A stretch of DNA of 11,886 nt from Holosporales bacterium (GCA_003503995.1 DOCA01000204.1:1-11886), one strand, 5' to 3'; shown: positions 1 through 6,707, counted from the first letter of the stretch. Numbers and translations are program-made. Notes: generated from the letters alone by a model not told the origin.

Positions 1-1
1 T

Positions 2-724
2 CTCAAGACTAAGAAAATGCACCTCCACGGGTTAAATGCTATTTTTCGGGTGATTGCTATCTGGGCGACCTATTATGCGTATTCAAGACTTCCCATGGGC
101 CTTGCGGCTTCTATTGGATATACAGGGCCAATGATAGCTATCATCTTGGCTATGATTTTGTTGCGGGAAAAAGTAGGATGGCGCAAGTGGGTGGCTGTTA
201 TCATTGGCTATACAGGGGTTCTTGTGATGGTTCAGCCCGAACAAGCCCATGTAAATATTGCTGTTTTTATCGCTTTGCTTGCAAACTTATGTTCGAGCCT
301 TGCTAAAGTAACGACAAAAGAAATCACCAAAACTGATACGGTGCCTCAGGTTATTTTTTATGGTAATTTTGGCGCTTTGCTGATTTCATGTGTTTTCGCA
401 GGGTATTATTGGGAAATGCCGTCTGCAGGGGAATGGCCTCTCTTGATTGCCATTGGCTTTGCGGGGAGTCTTTCCCAGTTTTCTTATGTAAAAGCCCTTC
501 ATGCGGGTAATGTTTCTTTGGTTGCTCCTTTTGAGTACTTGAGATTGCTCTTTGCGATTCCTGTTGGAATACTCTTTTTTGATGAAACGCTGACCGAGCA
601 CCATATGCTAGGTTGCTCTATTATTGTCGGGTGTAGTATTTATCTTACATGGCGTGAAATTCAGCGCAATCAGCAAAATGCCCGACTTTCTTTACCCCAA
701 AATTCAGAACAAAAAAATCTGTAA
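2..724 (+). CDS. DMT superfamily (EamA-type) transporter, 5' end outside window
   Basis: This is the C-terminal part of a multi-helix inner-membrane transporter of the drug/metabolite transporter superfamily. The frame is open to the window edge, reading LKTKK before the first Met at base 17, so that Met is probably internal. EamA proteins are usually near 290-300 residues with ten helices, so about 60 residues should lie upstream. Visible family features are the end of the first EamA repeat (RLPMGLAASIGYTGPMIAIIL, then LREKVGWRKW and IGYTGVLVMVQP) and a second repeat with YVKALHAGNVSLVAPFEYLRL, FFDETLT and a final hydrophobic helix. The tail after ITWRE-like residues is polar. Substrate cannot be read from sequence. 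Rickettsial members of this superfamily import S-adenosylmethionine, which is one possibility only. The stop lies 58 bases before the next start on the same strand, so co-transcription is possible. Confidence 0.85.
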   Translation, partial: LKTKKMHLHGLNAIFRVIAIWATYYAYSRLPMGLAASIGYTGPMIAIILAMILLREKVGWRKWVAVIIGYTGVLVMVQPEQAHVNIAVFIALLANLCSSLAKVTTKEITKTDTVPQVIFYGNFGALLISCVFAGYYWEMPSAGEWPLLIAIGFAGSLSQFSYVKALHAGNVSLVAPFEYLRLLFAIPVGILFFDETLTEHHMLGCSIIVGCSIYLTWREIQRNQQNARLSLPQNSEQKNL

Positions 725-768
725 ATAGTATTAAGGATTTTTTAACCTCTTTGGCGCTCTAATCTTCT

Positions 769-775
769 AGGAGGG
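769..775 (+). promoter_or_regulatory. Strong Shine-Dalgarno site for the hydrolase gene
   Basis: AGGAGGG lies 7 bases before the ATG at 783. It is the best ribosome binding site in the window and decides the start in favour of 783 over the in-frame TTG at 777. Confidence 0.8.
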
Positions 776-782
776 TTTGCCA

Positions 783-1841
783 ATGTATCGTTTATTCCTT
801 TTCGTTTGTGTTCTTTTTTTTCAAACCGTTCAGGTTCAGTCCAGTGAAAAACATGTCTTTCATAAAGATATTTATATTGAGGCAAGAGATGGTGTATCTC
901 TTCGCTTAGCCTACGTTCCGGCTAATTCTTTTCTCAGTGATTTTACGTCACATGAAAGCCCTCAAAAAGTTATCATTTTTGTTCCTGGGCGCACATCTTG
1001 TGTTGAAAATAACTATGATCTTGCCTTGCGCTTGGCTGGGCATAACCTTCAAGAATCCAAAGTATCCTTTCCAACAACATCTTTTGATTTTTGGGGAATT
1101 GATAATAGGGGCCATGGAAAATCTGGAGGACGCCTTGAGATTGATGATGGGATTCATGACCAACGCTGCCATATTGACTCTTTTGCGACGTACATCGATG
1201 ATCTGCATCAAGCTTTAGGCGTAATTAAAAAAGGTTATAAGGAGCAAAAAGTAGAGTATGTCCTTATGGGAATGTCCATGGGGGGAAATATTGTTTTGAA
1301 TTACCTGCAAGACTACGATACGGCTTTGGCGATGCCCTTTAAACGGGCCATTGTGATCTCTCCTATGGTGAAATTTCTTACCCCTGGATTTCCTGAGCTG
1401 GGGGCGTTTGCCCTTGCAAATATTGCAACTTATTGTGGGTTTGGTGAATGGTTTATTCCGGGGCACGGTCCTCGTGATCTAAGTGATGAGGCGTTTGAGA
1501 GCTATACGGGAAGCCATAATAGGGAAGACTTCTTAAAACAACAGGCTTTTTTCAGGCGGCACCCCAGCATGATTACAGAAGGGGCAACCTATGGGTGGAT
1601 TAAGGCGGCTTTTGAGGCTGTGACGGTTCTTGAGCAAATGCAGGAAAGTCCTGTGCCTGTTTCGGCCTTTCTTGCGGGAGATGATCGACATGTGGATACG
1701 ATAGCTGCTTATAATTTCTTAACAAGGTTAAAAGCAAAAATATTTATTTATGATGACGCTTTTCACGTACTGACCCGTGAACCTGAGGCATATGTTCCCA
1801 ATTTTTGGCAAGAGCTTTTTAAAGAGCTTGAAAAGGATTAA
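783..1841 (+). CDS. Exported alpha/beta hydrolase, lysophospholipase/serine aminopeptidase S33 type
   Basis: This is a predicted exported serine hydrolase of 352 residues, probably acting on lysophospholipids, monoacylglycerols or other esters. The start at the ATG at 783 is chosen because an AGGAGGG ribosome site (769-775) lies 7 bases before it; an in-frame TTG at 777 is too close. The N-terminus (MYRLFLFVCVLFFQTVQVQSS) is a hydrophobic signal peptide. The hydrolase fold shows VIIFVPGR (oxyanion-hole strand), DNRGHGKSGG, the nucleophile elbow GMSMGG with Ser165, Asp300 or Asp301 in AGDDRHVD, and His328 in DDAFHVL, so the triad is complete. These motifs match the PldB/monoglyceride lipase group (COG2267). 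The native substrate is unknown. Export to the periplasm or beyond would fit a role in envelope or host lipid turnover, but that is inference. Confidence 0.85.
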   Translation: MYRLFLFVCVLFFQTVQVQSSEKHVFHKDIYIEARDGVSLRLAYVPANSFLSDFTSHESPQKVIIFVPGRTSCVENNYDLALRLAGHNLQESKVSFPTTSFDFWGIDNRGHGKSGGRLEIDDGIHDQRCHIDSFATYIDDLHQALGVIKKGYKEQKVEYVLMGMSMGGNIVLNYLQDYDTALAMPFKRAIVISPMVKFLTPGFPELGAFALANIATYCGFGEWFIPGHGPRDLSDEAFESYTGSHNREDFLKQQAFFRRHPSMITEGATYGWIKAAFEAVTVLEQMQESPVPVSAFLAGDDRHVDTIAAYNFLTRLKAKIFIYDDAFHVLTREPEAYVPNFWQELFKELEKD

Positions 1842-1880
1842 AAAAGAATTTTTAAGGGTATCTTCATTTTTTCAATGGAT

Positions 1881-1903
1881 TATACTTTTAGTACACACTA
1901 AAA
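1881..1903 (+). promoter_or_regulatory. -10-like box with overlapping palindrome before the EAL gene
   Basis: TATACT at 1881-1886 resembles a -10 element. It runs directly into a perfect inverted repeat, TTTTAGT (1886-1892), ACAC, ACTAAAA (1897-1903). A transcript starting about 7 bases after the -10 box would begin inside the palindrome, about 30 bases before the ATG at 1922. No good -35 box was seen at the usual distance. This could be an operator, or a weak AT-rich hairpin ending the hydrolase transcript. The sequence alone does not decide between them. Confidence 0.35.
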
Positions 1904-1921
1904 AACCAAAGAAATATTTTA

Positions 1922-3595
1922 ATGATGAATTCATTTTTTTTGATGGTCAGTCCTTATCTTTATGAAGGCGGCTTAAAGAGTAAGATTCTTATGTTTGTTA
2001 GCCTCGCGTTTTTGAGTGTTTTAGGCGGACAGCTTGTTTATGTTACAGGAGGAACGTACCTTCCTTATGTGCACCTTTTGTACGTCCCTATTATTATTGC
2101 TGGGTTCTGGTTGGGTATCTTTACGGGAATTATTTTTGCAATCTGTATAGGGCTTATGGTAGGTCCTTTTATGCCTCTCAATGTAGCACAGGATATTGCG
2201 CAAAGCACGCCAGAGTGGCTTTTGAGAACCGGCTTTTTTGCGATGATTGCTCTTTTATCAGGTATGAGCGCGCAGATCACACGAGCCTACTTGGTGGTTC
2301 TAAAAAGACGCTATCTAACGGATTTTGAAACAAAAATGCCAAACTATAAGGGACTTGAGGCCCTGTATAAAGATGAAGAGCGCTTTGCTATGCTGACGGG
2401 TGTAGTGGTTATTAAAATGCGCCAGGTGAAAGAAGTGGAAAAGGCCTTTGGTCTTGAAACCATGAGTTATGTTGCTATTAAAACAAAAGAACGTTTAAAG
2501 GAAGTGTTATCGCCAGAAACCGTATTGGGTCGTGTGTCAAATGATGCATTTGCTATTTGTTTGGAGAATAAAGAAGAAGCCTTAAAAGTTGCTCAGCATC
2601 TTAGTCAGTACCTTGAGCGCACGTATAAATTTGATAAGATTCCTTTTCTAATCGAGATGTATTTTGGTATTATGCCTCATGTAAAAGGAGACTCTGATTC
2701 CTTTAGAACACTTGTGAAAAAAGCGCTGGTCGCAGCAGACCATGGTTTGCAAAATAGCCTTGAGGTTTGTGCTTATAATGAAGAGACACAAGATTTTTCC
2801 GAGCGTAATATTTATATCTTGCACGAGTTGCGTGAGGCTATTGAGCAGGATCAATTAAGCTTAAATTATCAGCCTATTATTTCCCTTAATAAAAATGAGG
2901 TGATCGGTGTTGAGGCTCTTGCGCGTTGGGGGCATTCAACCTTGGGAATGGTATCGCCTCTTGAGTTTACACGCATTGCTGAACAAACTCAGCTCATTAA
3001 TCCTTATACAAAATGGCTGCTCAAAAAATCCCTTTCTCAATTGGCTCAGTGGCGTAAAGATGGTCTGGATTTCGTCTTATCTTTAAATTTTTCCATGAAG
3101 AACTTTGAAGACCCTACCGTTGTTCAAGAAATTTTTCATTACCTTGAGGAGTACAATATTCCACCCCAAATGCTTGAAGTTGAGGTAACAGAAACAGCCA
3201 TAGCGCGTAATATTGGTAAGGCTGCGGACATTTTGCAGTCCCTTCGAGAAAAAGGAATTAAGGTTGCTATTGATGACTTTGGGACAGGGCAGTCCTCGTT
3301 GAATTATTTATTTGAACTTCCCGTGGATGCCTTAAAAGTTGATCAAGTTTTTACACGCTCGATGCTTGATAATTCAGCGGCAGAAGCCATTATTCGCTCA
3401 GCCATTATGATGGGGCACGAGATGAATTTGAAGGTTATTGCAGAAGGTATTGAGACCAAAAAGCAGCTGGAACACCTTAAAAAACTGGGCTGTGACTATG
3501 GCCAAGGGTATTATATTTCACGACCCATGCCCGTTGAGCTTGCCACAACATGGCTGGATGCAAAACGCACCCAGCTTATGAAAATCCAGGCTTAA
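1922..3595 (+). CDS. Membrane-anchored degenerate-GGDEF/EAL protein, probable c-di-GMP phosphodiesterase
   Basis: This 557-residue inner-membrane signalling protein probably hydrolyses the second messenger cyclic di-GMP. About four hydrophobic segments (residues ~22-41, 50-64, 66-81, 100-117) form an N-terminal sensor-like domain without a clear family name. A GGDEF-fold domain follows (about 130-290), but its signature reads SNDAF (206-210), so cyclase activity is unlikely. The EAL domain (about 295-548) keeps the residues known to bind metal and substrate: EALAR (E331), the Asn of LSLNFS, EVTET, DDFGTG (D451-D452), LKVDQ, EGIET and GQGYYISRPMP. It should therefore be active as a phosphodiesterase, with the degenerate GGDEF perhaps serving as a GTP sensor, as described in other hybrid proteins. 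The start at 1922 has only a weak AAAGAA ribosome site; ATG at 1943 is an alternative. It lies 80 bases after the hydrolase gene. Confidence 0.88.
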   Translation: MMNSFFLMVSPYLYEGGLKSKILMFVSLAFLSVLGGQLVYVTGGTYLPYVHLLYVPIIIAGFWLGIFTGIIFAICIGLMVGPFMPLNVAQDIAQSTPEWLLRTGFFAMIALLSGMSAQITRAYLVVLKRRYLTDFETKMPNYKGLEALYKDEERFAMLTGVVVIKMRQVKEVEKAFGLETMSYVAIKTKERLKEVLSPETVLGRVSNDAFAICLENKEEALKVAQHLSQYLERTYKFDKIPFLIEMYFGIMPHVKGDSDSFRTLVKKALVAADHGLQNSLEVCAYNEETQDFSERNIYILHELREAIEQDQLSLNYQPIISLNKNEVIGVEALARWGHSTLGMVSPLEFTRIAEQTQLINPYTKWLLKKSLSQLAQWRKDGLDFVLSLNFSMKNFEDPTVVQEIFHYLEEYNIPPQMLEVEVTETAIARNIGKAADILQSLREKGIKVAIDDFGTGQSSLNYLFELPVDALKVDQVFTRSMLDNSAAEAIIRSAIMMGHEMNLKVIAEGIETKKQLEHLKKLGCDYGQGYYISRPMPVELATTWLDAKRTQLMKIQA

Positions 3596-3629
3596 TTCTT
3601 CGTATCACTTAACTGTCTTGTATCGCCTT

Positions 3630-3651
3630 GCAAAAAGCCTGGCTCTTTTGC
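3630..3651 (+). terminator. Hairpin after the EAL gene, possible weak terminator
   Basis: GCAAAAAG (3630-3637) can pair with CTCTTTTGC (3643-3651), with one bulged C, about 35 bases after the stop codon. There is no T-run behind it, so intrinsic termination is uncertain. It resembles the hairpin at 9087-9113 in sequence (shared GGCTCTTTTG), so it may instead be a copy of a small dispersed palindrome. Confidence 0.35.
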
Positions 3652-3787
3652 GCTTGTCGCCTATAAAACTAGGTATTCCTCTGACGCCTAGACTAGGGCT
3701 TTGCTGAACCGATTAATAGATCCTTGAGGATAGTAATGACTTGTTAAGCCTGTTTTGCGTAATTTTAAAACGTGGGTTTGCTTTTTC

Positions 3788-3814
3788 TTGACTCTTTTAC
3801 AAAAACACTATAAG
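3788..3814 (+). promoter_or_regulatory. Candidate sigma-70 type promoter for the helicase leader
   Basis: TTGACT (3788-3793) and TATAAG (3809-3814) form -35 and -10 boxes with a 15-base spacer, a little short. The sequence after the -10 box is GC-rich (GTGCCC), like discriminators of stable-RNA promoters. A start would fall near 3821, about 360 bases before the helicase ATG. Confidence 0.45.
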
Positions 3815-3946
3815 GTGCCCACAGAATCGTAACGACTCTTATCCATATGAAGCCGTCTTGTTCCATATAAAGGCTGCACAACACTTGTTTATTTCCCAGA
3901 GTTTAAGATCTCTAGTGAGGTAACCGCGTTTGATTTAAGAGTTCCC

Positions 3947-3969
3947 CACGGATTTTAAAAAAGTCCGTG
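3947..3969 (+). repeat. Perfect 10-bp inverted repeat (stem-loop)
   Basis: CACGGATTTT and AAAGTCCGTG pair over ten positions (one U-G) around a loop of AAA. No T-run follows, so it is not a standard terminator. It is the strongest local stem in the intergenic stretch. Confidence 0.6.
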
Positions 3970-3970
3970 T

Positions 3971-4009
3971 GCCAGTCATATTAACAGTAGAAATATGACC
4001 AATAGACTG
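3971..4009 (+). repeat. Nested inverted repeat with two alternative pairings
   Basis: CCAGTC at the left end pairs with GACTGG at the right end, enclosing ATATT/AATAT. Alternatively GTCATATT pairs fully with AATATGAC around a 9-base loop (AACAGTAGA), which uses the same GTC bases. Two mutually exclusive pairings in one element are suggestive of a switchable RNA, but this was judged by eye only. Confidence 0.45.
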
Positions 4010-4166
4010 GATGACGACTCTTAGACGAGATGCAGGTTATAGAGATTATGCACGCCTTCTTTTTAAGGTTCAAAGCCTTGAAGACAAAAGACGTCACTGA
4101 ATTTTTATCTCCTTTTTTTAAAACACTTTAATCACAGACCTCTTTTGCCATAGAGCTTTGGGGCGT

Positions 4167-4172
4167 GAAAGG
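4167..4172 (+). promoter_or_regulatory. Ribosome binding site of the helicase
   Basis: GAAAGG lies 8 bases before the ATG at 4181 and fixes that start; no earlier in-frame start competes. Confidence 0.6.
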
Positions 4173-4180
4173 TATATAGT

Positions 4181-5941
4181 ATGCAAAAATTTCATGATTT
4201 TGATCTTCCTGAAAAACTTTTAAAGGCCTTGGACGGTATGGCATTTACCGACGCAACACCCATTCAAGCACAAACAATCCCAGCTTCCCTAGAAGGGAAA
4301 GATGTTTTGGGAACGGCTCAAACGGGTACGGGAAAGACAGGGGCATTTGCCATTCCTTTGGCCGCTAAGCTCTTAAATAATCCTAAAGAATCTCTTATTG
4401 TTTTAACACCGACACGGGAATTGGCCATGCAGGTCTGCAAAGTGTTTAAAGATCTTTTAACAACAGAGCGTTCCATTAAAACAGCCTTGCTTATTGGTGG
4501 TGAGTCCATTGGGCGTCAGTTTAGCCAATTGCGTAATAACCCTCGTGTGATTGTTGGAACACCTGGGCGAATCAATGACCACCTTAACCGTGGAACCTTG
4601 GATCTTCGAGAAACACGCTCTTTAGTGTTGGACGAGTCTGATTTGATGTTGGATATGGGCTTTGATGTTCAAATTGAAACCATTATCGAAGACATGCCAG
4701 AAGATCGTCAAACTTTGATGTTTTCTGCCACATTGCCACGCAAAATTGAAAGCATGGCTGGTAAGTACTTAAAAAATCCTGTGCGGGTGAGTGTTGGCCA
4801 ACAGTCCGAGCCAGGCAAAAACATTGAACAAGAAACATTGATGCTCTCCGACGGAGATAAGTATTCTAACCTTCTTGATCAGCTTGACCAACGCACAGGC
4901 TCTATCATTATCTTTGTGAAAACAAAGCGTGGTGCTGACCGTTTATCTACTAAGTTGAATGACGAAGATCATAAATCAGCTGCAATTCATGGTGATTTAC
5001 GCCAAAGCAAGCGTGATCGGGTTCTTCAGGGTTTTCGTAATCAAAAGTACCGTATCATGGTGGCAACGGATGTTGCAGCCCGTGGTATTGATGTGCCCCA
5101 TATTCGTCACGTGATTAACTATGATTTACCACAATGCCCAGAAGATTATATTCACCGTATTGGCCGTACAGCGCGTGCTGGTGAAAAAGGCTCTGCTGTA
5201 AGTTTTGTAACACGTCAAGATCGTGGAAAATGGGGCGCTATTGAGCGTCTTCTAGATCCTAATGTAAAGTCTGATTCTGGCGGTGGCCGTGGGTCTTTCT
5301 CACGGGGTGGGTCTTCAAGAGGTGGATTCCAAAAACGCGACAGAGGCGGTTTTGGTGGATCTCGTGATTCTGGTCGTGGTGGTTTCGGTGGCTCAAGAGG
5401 GTCATCTGATCGCCCATCTTTCAAGAGAAGAGATGACAGAAATGACTCTCGTGGGAATGACAGAGGTAACTTTGGTAAGTCCCGTGATTTCTCTGATCGT
5501 CCGTCTTTCAAGAGAAGAGATGACAGAAATGACTCTCGTGGGAATGACAGAGGTGGTTTTGGTGGATCAAGAGATTCATCTGATCGCCCCTCTTTCAAAA
5601 GAAGAGATGACAGAAATGACTCTCGTGGGAATGACAGAGGTGGTTTTGGTGGGTCAAGAGATTCATCCGATCGTCCGTCCTTCAAGAGAAGAGATGGCAG
5701 AAATGACTCTCGTGGAAATGATAGAGGTGGCTTCGGTGGATCAAAAGGGTCATCCGATCGCCCGTCTTTCAAAAAGAGGGGTGAAGATTCACGTTCTGAC
5801 TCTAGAGGTGGTTTTGGTAAATCTCGTGGTGCTTCTTCTGGTGGTTTTAAGAAAAAAGAGGGTGCTTTTGGTAAGTCAAACTCTAAACCTCAAGCTGGAA
5901 ACTGGCGGAAAAAAGGTCCTAGTTCAAGGGCGTCCGCGTAA
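4181..5941 (+). CDS. DEAD-box ATP-dependent RNA helicase with long RGG-type repeat tail
   Basis: This 586-residue cytoplasmic RNA helicase is probably of the RhlE/DeaD group acting in ribosome assembly or mRNA turnover. The start at 4181 has GAAAGG (4167-4172) 8 bases upstream. The core (residues ~1-360) shows the motifs in order: Q motif with TPIQ (Q29), motif I TGTGKT (K52), PTRELA, TPGR, motif II at 151-154, SAT (182-184), IIFVKTK, ATDVAARGIDV and HRIGRTARAG (H325). Motif II reads DESD instead of DEAD; Asp and Glu for Mg and ATP hydrolysis are kept. The tail (about 363-586) is extremely rich in Gly, Arg, Ser and Asp with many RGGF and GGFGGS units, and includes four copies of a 29-residue repeat. 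Such tails bind RNA nonspecifically and are low-complexity. A long structured leader precedes the gene. Confidence 0.96.
   Translation: MQKFHDFDLPEKLLKALDGMAFTDATPIQAQTIPASLEGKDVLGTAQTGTGKTGAFAIPLAAKLLNNPKESLIVLTPTRELAMQVCKVFKDLLTTERSIKTALLIGGESIGRQFSQLRNNPRVIVGTPGRINDHLNRGTLDLRETRSLVLDESDLMLDMGFDVQIETIIEDMPEDRQTLMFSATLPRKIESMAGKYLKNPVRVSVGQQSEPGKNIEQETLMLSDGDKYSNLLDQLDQRTGSIIIFVKTKRGADRLSTKLNDEDHKSAAIHGDLRQSKRDRVLQGFRNQKYRIMVATDVAARGIDVPHIRHVINYDLPQCPEDYIHRIGRTARAGEKGSAVSFVTRQDRGKWGAIERLLDPNVKSDSGGGRGSFSRGGSSRGGFQKRDRGGFGGSRDSGRGGFGGSRGSSDRPSFKRRDDRNDSRGNDRGNFGKSRDFSDRPSFKRRDDRNDSRGNDRGGFGGSRDSSDRPSFKRRDDRNDSRGNDRGGFGGSRDSSDRPSFKRRDGRNDSRGNDRGGFGGSKGSSDRPSFKKRGEDSRSDSRGGFGKSRGASSGGFKKKEGAFGKSNSKPQAGNWRKKGPSSRASA
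5405..5800 (+). repeat. 87-bp tandem repeats encoding 29-residue RGG units
   Basis: Four in-register 87-bp copies begin at 5405, 5492, 5579 and 5666, with a fifth, diverged and shortened copy at 5753. Each encodes SDRPSFKRRDDRNDSRGNDR followed by a GGFGGSRDS-like part (helicase residues 409, 438, 467, 496 and 525 onward). Copies 2 and 3 are nearly identical at the DNA level; copy 1 has GNFGKSRDF, and copy 4 has RDG and SKGS. The unit is a multiple of three, so gain or loss of copies keeps the helicase frame. The near-identity at the DNA level indicates recent duplication or conversion. Confidence 0.93.
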
Positions 5942-5946
5942 TATGA

Positions 5947-6636
5947 ATTAAAAATGAAGAAACTACCCTTAAAGTTGTTTGTTATTATGACGGAGAAGAG
6001 GGAATAAAAGCACGTGTAAAAGGGACTTTGGGAACTGAGAAGCGTATTGTTGCTTTTATGCTTGAGAGTAAAATTTCTCATAAGAGTTGGAAGAATGATG
6101 ATGAGGCTCTTGAGGCAACATCTACAGATGCTGTAGGACTTGTTGATGTAGGTCAAGAGAATTTGCTACGTATGAAAGCTCCTTATGGTCCCATCTCTTA
6201 TACGCCCCTTGATGACACAGAAGAACGACAAGGCAATTTAACGCCAAGTTCAATAGTCTTTGTTAATCATGTTCGAAACTGGTTGCGCCCTGATGGTACA
6301 ACTCACTCTATTATTGGCGACGCTCTTTTCCGCCTGCGTTTAGATGAGGAAAGAGAAGTTGTTGGCGGAGAGTTCAAAACGTAGGTTAGAGCTTGGAAAG
6401 AAATTAAATGCCGCAGCTTTAAATCTAAAAAAGGGACACGTCACCTTATTCAAAATTATAGCCAAGAGAAAGTGACTCGTACCACAACGAAGTTTGCGCC
6501 GAATAGTGATGAAGTCCTAAACACAAGCATTGCTGAGTTCATTGCGTTGACTAAAACAATAACCTATGAAAGCTGGAGTAATGAAGCTGGTCGTTCTGCA
6601 GGTGTTATTCCTGAAGGCTACAAGGTTGATGGCTAA
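5947..6636 (+). pseudogene. Decayed gene of unknown function: open frame with no start and one internal TAG
   Basis: One reading frame runs from a TGA at 5944-5946 to a TAA at 6634-6636, 229 codons, broken only by TAG at 6382-6384 (codon 146). The predicted peptide before the TAG contains LKVVCYYDGEEGIKARVKGT, then KISHKSWKNDDEALEATSTD and NHVRNWLRPDGTTHS; after it, RAWKEIKCRSFKS through IPEGYKVDG. Both halves have the composition of real protein. No ATG, GTG or good TTG start lies at the front in frame: ATG at 5943 and at 5954 lie in the other two frames, so an indel near 5946-5955 could have removed the start. A TTG at 6028 would give a 118-residue remnant. No family was recognised. The frame starts 5 bases after the helicase stop, so it was probably co-transcribed with it. 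Sequencing error at two places would be the alternative. Confidence 0.6.
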
Positions 6637-6683
6637 TTTTTACTAAATATAGCTGATCATTTTTGCGCTTACACTTTGTTGTT

Positions 6684-6707
6684 GCACTTCGTGCCTATAA
6701 GAATAGG
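6684..6707 (+). repeat. Two adjacent short hairpins between converging genes
   Basis: GCAC-TTC-GTGC (6684-6694) is followed at once by CCTAT-AAGA-ATAGG (6694-6707). The second element and its flanks resemble the stretch near 3659-3689 after the EAL gene. There is no T-run, so neither is a clear terminator. Confidence 0.4.

Larger units (their letters stand above)
3596..4180 (+). other. 585-base intergenic stretch with no convincing gene, rich in inverted repeats
   Basis: No open frame of credible length or composition was found here; the best is a 29-codon frame at 4011-4100 without a ribosome site. The stretch contains an imperfect hairpin just after the EAL gene (3630-3651), two short CCTA..TAGG palindromes near 3660-3700, a promoter-like sequence (3788-3814), a perfect 10-bp stem with a 3-base loop (3947-3969), a two-layered inverted repeat (3971-4009) and a stem-loop near 4062-4082. 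This density of structure downstream of a promoter points to a structured RNA. None of the RNase P, tmRNA or SRP RNA signatures were recognised. Confidence 0.7.
3821..4180 (+). ncRNA. Candidate structured 5' leader of the helicase mRNA, or small RNA
   Basis: If transcription starts near 3821, an untranslated stretch of about 360 bases precedes the helicase. It can form a long-range pairing ACTCTTA (near 3836) with TAAGAGT (near 3937), a perfect 10-bp stem with loop AAA at 3947-3969, and at 3971-4009 either GTCATATT/AATATGAC or the outer pair CCAGTC/GACTGG. A further stem TTTAAGG/CCTTGAA lies at 4062-4082. Long autoregulatory or cold-responsive leaders are known for bacterial DEAD-box helicase genes such as deaD/csdA in E. 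coli. A separate small RNA ending near 3970 cannot be excluded. Both readings are inference from base pairing seen by eye. Confidence 0.35.

Noticed and set aside
386..604. Minus-strand and other-frame open frames inside the transporter, hydrolase, EAL, gpmI and ctpA genes
   Set aside because: They overlap well-supported genes, lack ribosome sites and recognisable motifs, and have shadow-like composition.
3821..3970. 6S, tmRNA, RNase P or SRP RNA gene
   Set aside because: Length and promoter would suit a stable RNA, but none of the conserved sequence blocks of these RNAs could be found by eye.
4062..4082. tRNA-like T-arm (stem TTTAAGG/CCTTGAA with loop TTCAAAG)
   Set aside because: The loop resembles a T-loop, but no acceptor, D or anticodon arm can be placed upstream, and base 60 is G rather than a pyrimidine.
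4011..4100. 29-codon open frame before the helicase (MTTLRRDAGYRDYARLL...)
   Set aside because: It has no ribosome binding site and is too short to separate from chance; a leader peptide remains only a weak possibility.
5215..5772. Long minus-strand open frame (185 codons) opposite the helicase tail
   Set aside because: Its repetitive Pro/Ser/Leu product simply mirrors the repeated codons of the RGG tail on the other strand; it has no independent start signals.
5405..5800. CRISPR-like array
   Set aside because: The 87-bp units are contiguous with no unique spacers and encode protein in frame with the helicase.
5283..5951. Overlapping plus-strand frame of 222 codons in another frame of the helicase tail
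   Set aside because: It exists because the 87-bp unit is a multiple of three, which keeps all frames open together. The product (EEMTEMTLVGMTE repeats) resembles no protein, and the helicase frame continues an intact domain.
6028..6384. An intact 118-residue gene starting at TTG 6028
   Set aside because: The same frame is open upstream to 5947 and downstream past the TAG to 6636, so the piece looks like part of a larger broken gene. The TTG has GGGA only a few bases away, which is poor spacing.
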